Part shown: positions 57,115 to 64,000 of the stretch, one piece after another
Layout of the letters: each line of letters begins with the position of its first letter
Numbering within the stretch: the first letter of the stretch is position 1
DNA from: Ectobacillus funiculus
Lineage (GTDB): Bacteria; Bacillota; Bacilli; Bacillales; Bacillaceae_G
DNA: 64,000 bases
Direction of reading: 5' to 3'
NCBI RefSeq assembly: GCF_004138295.1
Contig: NZ_SCFM01000025.1
Location: 40,072-104,071, forward strand
Translations under genes and position numbers: made by a program
The notes under the pieces: generated by a model
What the model saw: only the letters and a program-made list of their open reading frames with translations
Database searches by the model: none
What the model was told of the DNA's origin: nothing

Positions 57115-57924
57115 ATGCGAAATCAACATTTAATTGCAATCGATTTAGATGGTACGTTATTAAACGATGACAAAAAAATTTCTGAGCGTAATAAAGCCAC
57201 TCTCCAAAAAGCACGGGAGCACGGCCATCTTGTCGTCATTTCCACAGGCCGTCCGTATCGGGCAAGCAATCTGTATTATCAGGAACTAAATCTCGATACT
57301 CCAATCATCAACTTTAACGGTGCCTACGTCCATCATCCACTAAATCCCTCATGGGGCACATATCACTCACCTCTTGAGCTCTCAACAGCCCAGGAAATCA
57401 TACAAGCGTGTGCAGCATTTGGTGTAAAAAATATGTATGCCGAGGTTATAGACGATGTATATACACACTACCTCGATGAAGGCGTGCAGCATATTTTCCA
57501 GTTCGGCTCCCCAAAGATATATACGGGAGACTTGCTTCATATTTTAACAAAAGAGCCAACGTGCTTGCTAATTGATGCGAATGAACAAGAGGTGGAAAAC
57601 ATTCAGAAGCATTTAACAGATGTTCACGCAGAAGTCATTGATCATCGCAAGTGGGCAGCACCCTGGCATATTATCGAAATTGTTCGAAGCGGCCTCAATA
57701 AAGCAATTGGCTTAAAGAGAGTAGCCGATTACTACTGCATTGGAGCGGAGCGTATTATCGCCTTTGGTGATGAAGACAATGACTTTGAAATGATTGAATT
57801 TGCCGGAAACGGCGTGGCAATGGGCAATGCGATTCCAGAGCTGAAGTCGTTATCAAATCACGTGACGTTAACAAATGAAGAGGATGGTATCGCTGTCTTC
57901 TTGGAGGAATATTTAGGCTTGTAA
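57115..57924 (+). CDS. Cof-type HAD-IIB phosphatase
   Basis: 269 aa. HAD motif I IAIDLDGTLLND near residue 7, motif II in VVISTGRP, motif III Lys in NKAIGLKRVADYY, motif IV FGDEDNDFEMIEFAG. The IIB-type cap is between motifs II and III. Hydrolyses sugar phosphates or other small phosphates; substrate not readable. Ribosome site AAAAAGGTGAG. Confidence 0.9.
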   Translation: MRNQHLIAIDLDGTLLNDDKKISERNKATLQKAREHGHLVVISTGRPYRASNLYYQELNLDTPIINFNGAYVHHPLNPSWGTYHSPLELSTAQEIIQACAAFGVKNMYAEVIDDVYTHYLDEGVQHIFQFGSPKIYTGDLLHILTKEPTCLLIDANEQEVENIQKHLTDVHAEVIDHRKWAAPWHIIEIVRSGLNKAIGLKRVADYYCIGAERIIAFGDEDNDFEMIEFAGNGVAMGNAIPELKSLSNHVTLTNEEDGIAVFLEEYLGL

Positions 57925-58020
57925 GTCGTTTCCATTCATAGCCCGAAGCGCAATGTACATACTATAAAGGACACAGCACGTGTCACAGCTTTTCTGCTAA
58001 TTCAAAAGGGGGAATAGACG

Positions 58021-58167
58021 ATGGGTAAGCGCAATAAGTCCAAACGTTTTATTCAGCAAGGTTCAGATACGGTTTCTAAACATGATGAACAATTCCCTTA
58101 TCGGTCTACATTAGCCGAAGCAGAGGCTCGAAAAGAGCGGGCTAACTCGACTCTCGGAGGTGTATAA
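58021..58167 (+). CDS. Small hydrophilic protein, 48 aa
   Basis: MGKRNKSKRFIQQGSDTVSK ... LAEAEARKERANST, after AAAAGGGGGAATAG. Composition resembles small spore proteins. The next gene starts three bases after its stop, so they form an operon. Confidence 0.6.
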   Translation: MGKRNKSKRFIQQGSDTVSKHDEQFPYRSTLAEAEARKERANSTLGGV

Positions 58168-58169
58168 CA

Positions 58170-58355
58170 ATGGGCAATCTGTTGTTTCAGCAAGCGAGAG
58201 AAGCAGTATCCCTTGCCTTAAACACAACTGGCAGCGGACAGCATGAAATGGTGGAAAAAGCAAAAAATGCTTTAACCTCCGCTTATACGCACTCTTCCAC
58301 TGCCGAAAAGGCACAACTGCGCGAGATGCAGGAGCAGTTGCAAAATATGTCCTAA
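58170..58355 (+). CDS. DUF3813 family protein
   Basis: 61 aa: MGNLLFQQAREAVSLALNTT ... KNALTSAYTHSSTAEKAQLR. Matches short DUF3813 proteins of Bacillus; function unknown. Ribosome site CGGAGGTG inside the end of the previous gene. Confidence 0.75.
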   Translation: MGNLLFQQAREAVSLALNTTGSGQHEMVEKAKNALTSAYTHSSTAEKAQLREMQEQLQNMS

Positions 58356-58363
58356 ATGTAACG

Positions 58364-58396
58364 GGAGAACCCGATTTCGGGTTCTCCTTTCTTTTT
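58364..58396 (+). terminator. Terminator of the 58-kb small operon
   Basis: GGAGAACCCGA...TCGGGTTCTCC then T-rich run. Confidence 0.85.
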
Positions 58397-58474
58397 TCCT
58401 TCTTTCTTGCATCAAGCAAAATGAATCAGATTCGCTTTTCTTTTACTGGAATTCCAGTGGTAGGTGGGGAAGGT

Positions 58475-59332
58475 TCATTCCTTGCGAAACAAACCTAATA
58501 CACTTTCCGTATGAACAACATTTGCAAACGCCTTTGGATCAACCTCATTGATGATACGCTCGATCGCATACAACTCATAACGTGTAATCACAATCATCAG
58601 CATCTCTTTTTGCTCATTTGTAAATGCCCCTGTCGCCGGCAGCGTTGTAATGCCTCGTACAAGACAAGATTGAATAGCCTTGCGCAATGCGGCACCATTT
58701 TTCGTTACAATAAACACAGTCAGCTTCACGTGGCGTGTATGAATCATATCAATTACACGCGATGACGCATATAGCCCTACAAGAGTATACAGCGCCTTCT
58801 CCCACCCATACACTGCGCCTGCCGTTAGAATAATAAGCGAGTTCAACGTGAAAAAGTATGTTCCAAGCGGCCGCTCCTTCACGCGCGACAGAATCATGAC
58901 AATAATATCCATCCCGCCGGTCGAAGCTCCCCACTTCAGGGTAAGTCCAGAACCAATCGCAAGAATCACACCGCCGAACACAGCATTTAGCATAATATCA
59001 TGAGACAGTGTGAGAACAGGGACCATTTCTAAAAACAATGTCATAAAGGCAATACTAACAAAGCTAAACAGTGTAAATGATTTCCCGATTTTTCGCCAGC
59101 CCAATATAACAATCGGAATGTTGAACACAATATACAGCATACCTGTTGAAAGGACAATGGGTGTAAATTTGCTTACTATACCAGAGAGAAGCTGTGCTAC
59201 TCCGACAAAGCCGCTTGCATATACATTCGCCGGGATTAAAAATAAATTCATCCCAATTGCATTTAACAGTGCACCAAAGATAATCACAAACGTTTTCTTA
59301 CCTATTTCAATGGAACTCATCTTGAGCTTCAC
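58475..59332 (-). CDS. YitT-family membrane protein (DUF161/DUF2179)
   Basis: 285 aa from GTG 59332, with GGAAGGAG before it; a longer frame to 59464 lacks a site. Five to six helices followed by a C-terminal DUF2179 domain (VKLTVFIVTKNGAALRKAI, MLMIVITRYELYAIERII). Conserved GLTLKWGASTGGMDIIV. Function unknown; in B. subtilis several paralogues exist (YitT, YpjC, YqfU, YvjA). Confidence 0.85.
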   Translation of the reverse strand: MKLKMSSIEIGKKTFVIIFGALLNAIGMNLFLIPANVYASGFVGVAQLLSGIVSKFTPIVLSTGMLYIVFNIPIVILGWRKIGKSFTLFSFVSIAFMTLFLEMVPVLTLSHDIMLNAVFGGVILAIGSGLTLKWGASTGGMDIIVMILSRVKERPLGTYFFTLNSLIILTAGAVYGWEKALYTLVGLYASSRVIDMIHTRHVKLTVFIVTKNGAALRKAIQSCLVRGITTLPATGAFTNEQKEMLMIVITRYELYAIERIINEVDPKAFANVVHTESVLGLFRKE

Positions 59333-59420
59333 ATGTATGCTCCTTCCTGCTTGTTCCTTGTACATAGTCTTAACGGAAACGGAAATGATAAACGTAGAAA
59401 CAGCTAAGGAGGGATATAGG

Positions 59421-59552
59421 ATGCCAAAAACTAGCGATAATGACAAAAAAGCGCATGACAACAATGCAAAGCATATGCAAAAAAATATGCAGGTACAAGA
59501 GAATTATCAAGCAGGTAAACATGACTACTCAAAGAAAACTGACCATCGCTAA
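59421..59552 (+). CDS. Small hydrophilic protein, 43 aa
   Basis: MPKTSDNDKKAHDNNAKHMQ with His, Asn, Lys and Gln dominating. Good site AAGGAGGGATATAGG. Likely a spore-type small protein by composition; not recognised. Confidence 0.6.
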   Translation: MPKTSDNDKKAHDNNAKHMQKNMQVQENYQAGKHDYSKKTDHR

Positions 59553-59580
59553 GACCGGGAAATTTCCCGGTCTTGTTTTT
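59551..59580 (+). terminator. Terminator of the 43-aa gene
   Basis: AAGACCGGGAAA-TTTCCCGGTCTT then TGTTTTT. Confidence 0.9.
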
Positions 59581-59586
59581 ACAAGA

Positions 59587-59708
59587 TAAGAAAATCTAAC
59601 TTTTCGGGGTGACGAAGAGAGAGGCGTGGCTATACTTGTACTGTATTCCTAAAATTTCCGACTACGTCGCATTCGCTTCTCGCTGGAAATGTCTACTTTC
59701 TTACAATG
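59587..59708 (+). repeat. Chimeric element B(reverse)-A(forward)
   Basis: Starts TAAGAAAATCTAACTTTTCG, the reversed right end of B, then switches at GACGAAGAGAGAGGCG to the A body and right end (CTACTTTCTTACAATG). Flanked on both sides by terminators. Confidence 0.8.
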
Positions 59709-59715
59709 AAACAAA

Positions 59716-59746
59716 AAACAGCACCATCCATCAGTGCTGTTCTTTT
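59716..59746 (-). terminator. cvfB terminator
   Basis: AACAGCAC...GTGCTGTT with A-run on plus. Confidence 0.8.
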
Positions 59747-59748
59747 TA

Positions 59749-60606
59749 CTAATCCCTCTTAAAATATGTCCATCCTTCCTCCTGATAGACTTTGCCTTCC
59801 TTCATGAGCTTCCCAAGCGCCCTCTTAAATGCTCCTTTACTCATTTGGAAACGCTCCTTAATATCCTCTGGCGCACTTTGGTCGCTAAATGGCATCGCAC
59901 CGCCGCGGCCTTCCATATATTCATATAAAGCCTGTGCATCCTCATCCATCCCCTCCTGTTTGCGAGGCAGAAGAGATACGTTAACAGTCCCATCGTCTTT
60001 TACTGCAATGATGCGGCCCGTTACGCGCTCACCGATGCGGGGCTCTTGTTTGCGTTCTGATTGATGGATAAATCCTAAGAAATGCTCATCCGTTAGAATG
60101 AATGAACCTGTACGAATGGCACGATACACGCGGGCACTTACATTTTTGTTAAACATCGACTGCGTAGCAGCAACCGCCAATTCCTTCAGATCCTCATCCT
60201 GCGCAGGCAGGGCAATTAAACGATCTCGTCCCGTCAGTTTAAGACGACAATACAATTCGTCTCCCTCCTGCGGCCAAACACCGAAAAAACCAGAAAACTC
60301 ATCACCGGGAATTAAAATATCCTTTGAAACGCCAATATCAACAAATACACCCATACCCTGGGATACTTTCACAACCTCTACCCAGCCAAAATCCTCCGTT
60401 GTAATGAGCGGTGTCTTCATCGTTGCCGTTAAGCGTCCTTTATGATCATGATATAAAAACACATCAAGCTCGTCGCCCTCCGCAATCTCACCAGCAACTT
60501 CATTTTTATGCAAAAATACTTCCTCTTGCTCATTACCTACCATATATCCAATTTCTGTCTCGCGCAAAACCTCGACCTGTTCTATTACTCCTGCTTGCAG
60601 CATCAT
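59749..60606 (-). CDS. cvfB: S1-domain RNA-binding protein CvfB (YitL-like)
   Basis: 285 aa with three S1-like modules: near 1-60, 70-130 (WVEVVKVSQGMGVFVDIGVS) and 155-215 (RVTGRIIAVKDDGTVNVSLL), and a C-terminal winged helix (SKGAFKRALGKLMKEGKV). CvfB affects virulence and RNA metabolism in staphylococci. Adjacent to yajQ and yitT-like genes, the order of yitK-yitL-yitT in B. subtilis. Confidence 0.9.
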   Translation of the reverse strand: MMLQAGVIEQVEVLRETEIGYMVGNEQEEVFLHKNEVAGEIAEGDELDVFLYHDHKGRLTATMKTPLITTEDFGWVEVVKVSQGMGVFVDIGVSKDILIPGDEFSGFFGVWPQEGDELYCRLKLTGRDRLIALPAQDEDLKELAVAATQSMFNKNVSARVYRAIRTGSFILTDEHFLGFIHQSERKQEPRIGERVTGRIIAVKDDGTVNVSLLPRKQEGMDEDAQALYEYMEGRGGAMPFSDQSAPEDIKERFQMSKGAFKRALGKLMKEGKVYQEEGWTYFKRD

Positions 60607-60753
60607 ACTTACAAATCCCTTCTATAATAAAAATATGCTATGTATTAGTTTGCCAAACAAAGCCCCATTATACCACGTTTTTTTCTATCATTTGTCCAAT
60701 CCGCCCATTTTCCTTATAATATAGCATATACATATAGTTTGGAGGGATTATTT

Positions 60754-61245
60754 ATGTCAAAGGAAAGCTCTTTTGATATTGTCTCAAAGGTCGAATTACC
60801 AGAGGTTACAAATGCCATTAACCTCGCATTGAAGGAAATTCAAACGCGCTATGACTTCAAAGGAAGCAAGAGCGACATCAAGCTCGAAAAGGAATCTCTC
60901 GTTCTGACATCCGACGATGAATACAAGTTAAGTCAATTAACAGATGTTCTCTTAAGTAAGCTCGTAAAACGAGGCGTTCCGATTAAAAACTTAGACTATG
61001 GCAAGATTGAAAATGCATCCGGTGGTACAGTTCGTCAATACGTTAATCTCAAGCAAGGCATTGACAAAGACACAGCAAAGGTTCTCAATACGATTATTAA
61101 AAACTTAAAGCTAAAGGTGAAAAGCCAAATCCAAGATGACCAGCTTCGTGTCACAGGCAAAAGCCGCGACGATTTACAAGCAGTTATCGCAGCTGTTCGT
61201 GAAGCGGATGTGCCGGTTGAATTGCAGTTTATTAATTATCGATAA
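60754..61245 (+). CDS. YajQ-family nucleotide-binding protein (YitK-like)
   Basis: 163 aa from ATG 60754, with GGAGGG before it; the TTG at 60739 is inside that site. Two ferredoxin-like halves: [20 protein letters not shown] with [12 protein letters not shown], and [20 protein letters not shown]. Members of the family bind cyclic di-GMP in some proteobacteria; role in Bacillus unknown. Confidence 0.92.
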   Translation: MSKESSFDIVSKVELPEVTNAINLALKEIQTRYDFKGSKSDIKLEKESLVLTSDDEYKLSQLTDVLLSKLVKRGVPIKNLDYGKIENASGGTVRQYVNLKQGIDKDTAKVLNTIIKNLKLKVKSQIQDDQLRVTGKSRDDLQAVIAAVREADVPVELQFINYR

Positions 61246-61256
61246 GGGTAGGTTTT

Positions 61257-61300
61257 TTAGAAAGAATACCGTATTCTATTCCTAGAATACGGTATTCTTT
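61257..61300 (+). terminator. yajQ terminator
   Basis: AAAGAATACCGTATTCT...AGAATACGGTATTCTTT long stem. Confidence 0.85.
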
Positions 61301-61374
61301 CTACGTAATCCAGTTCGATACTTTCTCCTCTGCCAAGAAGTCCTGACATCATAACTACACGACTTTTATACTAA

Positions 61375-61956
61375 TACTGTACAGAAGCTGCTATTTTTTA
61401 CTACGGCCTGTTTTCGTGGCGAAAGCGTGCTCCTCATATAAACACAATGTCTGTGTTTACATACCATAAAAAAACAAGTGCTATCGCTTTTTATGTGATG
61501 CTTATTCACGCTCTCATCATTGAATCAGTCGGTTTTCATTTTCTGCTTCACAGCTGGAACCCGATTGTTGCCCTTGTCGCGCTTATTCTCAATTTGTATA
61601 CGCTTCTTCTATTTTTAGCAGAAATACAAGCGCTGCGATTAGCCCCCTTTATACTAACGGATAACCATCTTTATTTACAGGTTGGGGTGATGAAGAGACT
61701 CAAGGTTTCTTTGCAGGATATAAAAAGCATCCATGCCTATGAAGGACCGGAAAAGGAGATATTCGATGCGGTGCTCGTTGATTTTATGAAAGAGCAGCCG
61801 GCCTTTGAAATTACCTTTCATACGCCGCAAACAGCTCAGCTATTGTATGGTTTCACAAAAACTGTAACAAAGGTGCACCTCCGGCCAGATAAACCACAGC
61901 AGTTTTATACGGTTCTCACTGAAAATTTAAGTGAAATTTACGAAAATGATCATTAA
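61375..61956 (+). pseudogene. N-terminally truncated membrane protein
   Basis: The ATG at 61447 (169 aa) has no ribosome site, and the frame upstream back to a TAA at 61372 still reads like protein (YYGLFSWRKRAPHINT). This suggests the original N-terminus is lost. The rest has two helices (AFYVMLIHALIIESVGF, IVALVALILNLYTLLLFL) and a PH-like beta domain. The last codon is followed by the TAA of element A copy 19. Function unknown. It could still be translated from ATG 61447. Confidence 0.5.
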
Positions 61957-62072
61957 AGAAAACTCGCCGATTGGCGAGCCCTGCCCCCGTGCGAAGACAG
62001 AGGCGTAGTTCCTAAAATTTCTCACTACGTCGAATTGTCCTCCAGCTAGAAATTTATACTTTCTTAAAGTGT
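61954..62072 (+). repeat. Element A copy 19
   Basis: TAAAGAAAACTCGCCGATTGG ... CTTTCTTAAAGTG with a short deletion around GTTGCCCTTATACT. First triplet is the stop of the upstream frame; right end touches the iolE terminator. Confidence 0.9.
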
Positions 62073-62111
62073 AAAAAATCCCGATGAGGTTGGGGGTTCA
62101 TCGGGATTTTT
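62073..62111 (-). terminator. Terminator downstream of iolE
   Basis: AAAAAATCCCGATGA...TCATCGGGATTTTT. Confidence 0.85.
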
Positions 62112-62124
62112 CTCCTGTCACTAT

Positions 62125-62216
62125 TTCTTCTCAGACCAAACCTTCGCATGCAGCCCTAATAACCATTTATGCTCTTCTTCCATCATACGGTCAGTCCATG
62201 GATTATTATGTTATCG
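62125..62216 (-). pseudogene. 3' fragment of an unidentified gene
   Basis: Minus strand reads NNPWTDRMMEEEHKWLLGLH then AKVWSEKK and a stop, protein-like but lacking any start region. Origin not recognised. Confidence 0.3.
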
Positions 62217-62229
62217 TACAGGACTATAA

Positions 62230-63123
62230 TTACAGCCCTGTTTTTTCATTAATATAACGGCGGGCCTTCACCGCATATTCAAACGGATTCGCTAATGCCG
62301 GATCTTGCTCAGCCTCAACAACAAACCAGCCTGTATAATCAGACGCCGCAAGTGTTGTAAATACCTCGTCAAATTCAATGGAGCCATCACCTGGAACAGT
62401 GAAGGCACCTGCCTTTACTGCCTGCAAAAAGCTTAAATCCCCTTCCTTCACACGAGCCACCACTTCTGGGCGAATGTCTTTTAAATGCACATGCTTAATG
62501 CGAGGCAGGTGCTTTTTCAGTACATGAATTGGATCCTCACCTGAGAATACAAGATGTCCTGTATCAAACAATAAAGAAACTAAATTTGGATCTGTTAGCT
62601 CCATGAGCTTATCAATTTCTGCTGTTGTTTGAATCCCTGTTCCCATATGATGGTGGAATACAATCGCCATATCCCTCTCCGCGGCCAGCTCACCAAGACG
62701 ATGCAAGCCAGCTACTAATAGCTTCCACTCTTCTTCCGTAAAGACAGGCTTTGCTTTGTAAACAGGTACCGCTTGACCTTGCACACTTTTTCCTTGCTCC
62801 GATACAACAATGACCTTCGCACCCATCATATGTAAGAAATCACGGTGCTCAATGAATGCCTCTACCGTTTCCTCTAGAGGTTTTGTTGTCAAAAATGCGC
62901 TAAACCAAGCGCTTGCGATTTGCAATCCCCGAAGCGATAATGCCTTTTTCAGTACCTCCGTATCACGAGGATACTTATTTCCTACTTCACTGCCAGTGAA
63001 TCCAGCTAATGCCATTTCACTTACGCACTGCTCAAATGTATTCTCGCCGCCAAGCTCTGGAAGATCATCATTTGTCCACGCAATTGGTGCGATTGCTAGT
63101 CTGATTGTATTTTCTTTAAACAT
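62230..63123 (-). CDS. iolE: Myo-inosose-2 dehydratase IolE
   Basis: Second enzyme of inositol catabolism: dehydrates scyllo-inosose. 297 aa TIM-barrel with [20 protein letters not shown] at the start, [11 protein letters not shown] near 155, [14 protein letters not shown] near 188 and [10 protein letters not shown] near 220 supplying metal ligands. Lies directly after iolG on the minus strand (18 bases), so both belong to an iol operon whose start is to the right. Confidence 0.94.
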   Translation of the reverse strand: MFKENTIRLAIAPIAWTNDDLPELGGENTFEQCVSEMALAGFTGSEVGNKYPRDTEVLKKALSLRGLQIASAWFSAFLTTKPLEETVEAFIEHRDFLHMMGAKVIVVSEQGKSVQGQAVPVYKAKPVFTEEEWKLLVAGLHRLGELAAERDMAIVFHHHMGTGIQTTAEIDKLMELTDPNLVSLLFDTGHLVFSGEDPIHVLKKHLPRIKHVHLKDIRPEVVARVKEGDLSFLQAVKAGAFTVPGDGSIEFDEVFTTLAASDYTGWFVVEAEQDPALANPFEYAVKARRYINEKTGL

Positions 63124-63141
63124 ATCTATTCCCTCTCTTAT

Positions 63142-64000
63142 TTACTGTGCCGTTACTGTTTCGTGTTCAATCTTGACAGGGCGTCCTGCTAAGAAGGATT
63201 CCTTTGCGGCCTTTGCGATTCTCTCTGCCTGCAAGCCATCATTACCAGTGCAAAGCACCTTTTCACCTGCTAGGATCGTCTTTGCAAATTGTGTAACTTC
63301 CTCGATATATGCTTGTGTATAGCGCTCAAGGAAGAAATATAATGGCTTGTCCCTTACCACGCCTTCCACTGTAGATACTTCTACCGTTGTTGGGCGGCAG
63401 TTATCGGCTGTTGCTGCTCCTTTTGCCCCAAATACTTCCACACGCTGATCATATCCATATACAGCTTGACGGCTATTATCAATCACTCCAATTGCCCCAT
63501 TTGCAAATTTCAAAGTAACAATAGCAGTATCGATATCTCCTGCTTCGCCAATCGCAGGATCAACTAAAACCGCTCCCTGAGCAGACACTTCCACTACTTC
63601 ACTATTCATTACATAACGTGCCATATCAAAATCATGAATCATCATATCCATGAACAGACCGCCTGAAGTAAGAATGTAATCAACGCTTGGTGGCTGCGGG
63701 TCTCTAGATGTGATTTTCAGAATATGAGGCTGTCCAATTTCCCCCTGCTGCACAAGGTCTCGTACCTTTTTAAAATTCGGATCAAAACGACGGTTAAAGC
63801 CAACCTGTAATTGTACGCCCTCTTCTTCTACTACACGCAGCGCTTCGATTGTCTGCTCTGCAGAGAAGCTGACCGGCTTTTCACAGAAAATATGCTTCTT
63901 CGCACGTGCTGCCTCCTGAATAATTTGTGCATGTGTGCTTGTTGGAGAGCAAATAAATACCGCATCAATTTCAGGATCTGCCAATAAATCCTGATAATTT
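63142..64000 (-). CDS. iolG: Inositol 2-dehydrogenase IolG, N-terminus outside window
   Basis: First enzyme of inositol catabolism: NAD-dependent oxidation of myo-inositol. About 286 residues are inside the window; the frame is open past position 64000 (NYQDLLADPEIDAVFICSPT), so the Rossmann dinucleotide loop is cut off. Visible are HIFCEKPVSF with the conserved Lys, GFNRRFDPNFKKV and the catalytic GGLFMDMMIHDFDMARYVM with Asp and His. Confidence 0.93.
   Translation of the reverse strand, partial: NYQDLLADPEIDAVFICSPTSTHAQIIQEAARAKKHIFCEKPVSFSAEQTIEALRVVEEEGVQLQVGFNRRFDPNFKKVRDLVQQGEIGQPHILKITSRDPQPPSVDYILTSGGLFMDMMIHDFDMARYVMNSEVVEVSAQGAVLVDPAIGEAGDIDTAIVTLKFANGAIGVIDNSRQAVYGYDQRVEVFGAKGAATADNCRPTTVEVSTVEGVVRDKPLYFFLERYTQAYIEEVTQFAKTILAGEKVLCTGNDGLQAERIAKAAKESFLAGRPVKIEHETVTAQ

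Overview
This window is a chromosomal segment of a low-GC, endospore-forming Firmicute of the family Bacillaceae. Gene content and order follow the Bacillus subtilis fabHA-fabF-yjaZ-yjbA-trpS-opp-spx-mecA-coiA-pepF-spxH-yjbI/K/L/M-nadK-yjbO-prpE-fabI region, read here from right to left. Insertions and a clpB/yjzC block resemble the B. cereus / Ectobacillus side of the family. AGGAGG-type ribosome sites, a T-box, FapR, CtsR, Per/Fur-type and cre-like sites, and several spore-type small proteins all agree with this.

Layout. 1-1.0 kb: end of a glycosyltransferase. 1.2-10.3 kb: fabI, a rodA-like gene, prpE, the yjbL-sasB-nadK-rluD-like operon, yjbK, truncated haemoglobin and spxH. 10.7-15.1 kb: small membrane protein, dps, cidA/cidB-like pair, padR-DUF1700-DUF4097 operon. 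15.3-22.0 kb: pepF, coiA, cls, mecA, terC. 22.1-31.4 kb: alpha-galactoside module (GH36 enzyme, ABC importer, divergent YesM/YesN-type two-component system). 31.4-35.0 kb: iscB remnant and small hypothetical genes, with spx. 35.2-44.9 kb: oppBCDF without oppA, T-box-trpS, MMPL exporter. 45.1-46.0 kb: decayed marR and IS3 debris. 46.4-56.7 kb: yjbA, yjaZ, fabH-fabF, comZ, yjaV, yjaU, yjzD, clpB, yjzC. 57.1-64 kb: HAD phosphatase, small proteins, yitT, cvfB, yajQ, a 5'-truncated gene, iolE and the start-less part of iolG.

The most unusual content is an interspersed repeat family that no gene explains. I count 19 copies of element A (about 133 bp when complete) and 4 copies of a related element B that shares its ends. 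Complete copies fold into several hairpins. Two placement rules are visible. (1) The left end, TAAAGAAAAC in A and TAAGAAAAGC in B, often IS the stop codon of the upstream gene: pepF, fabF, the sugar-binding protein gene, clpB, the MMPL gene, yjaU, a small membrane ORF and the 61.4-kb ORF. (2) The right end usually sits directly after the U-tract of an intrinsic terminator (fabI, dps, cid, DUF4097, T-box, trpS, yjzD, cvfB and iolE terminators). Two A copies lie in tandem inside the trpS leader, between the T-box terminator and the start codon. This looks like a mobile, terminator-targeting non-coding element that has become the 3' end of many genes.

Signs of decay and rearrangement accompany the repeats: a broken iscB, a broken marR beside an intact MMPL pump, two IS3-type remnants, an N-terminally truncated membrane protein gene, and absence of med (next to comZ) and oppA (next to oppB).
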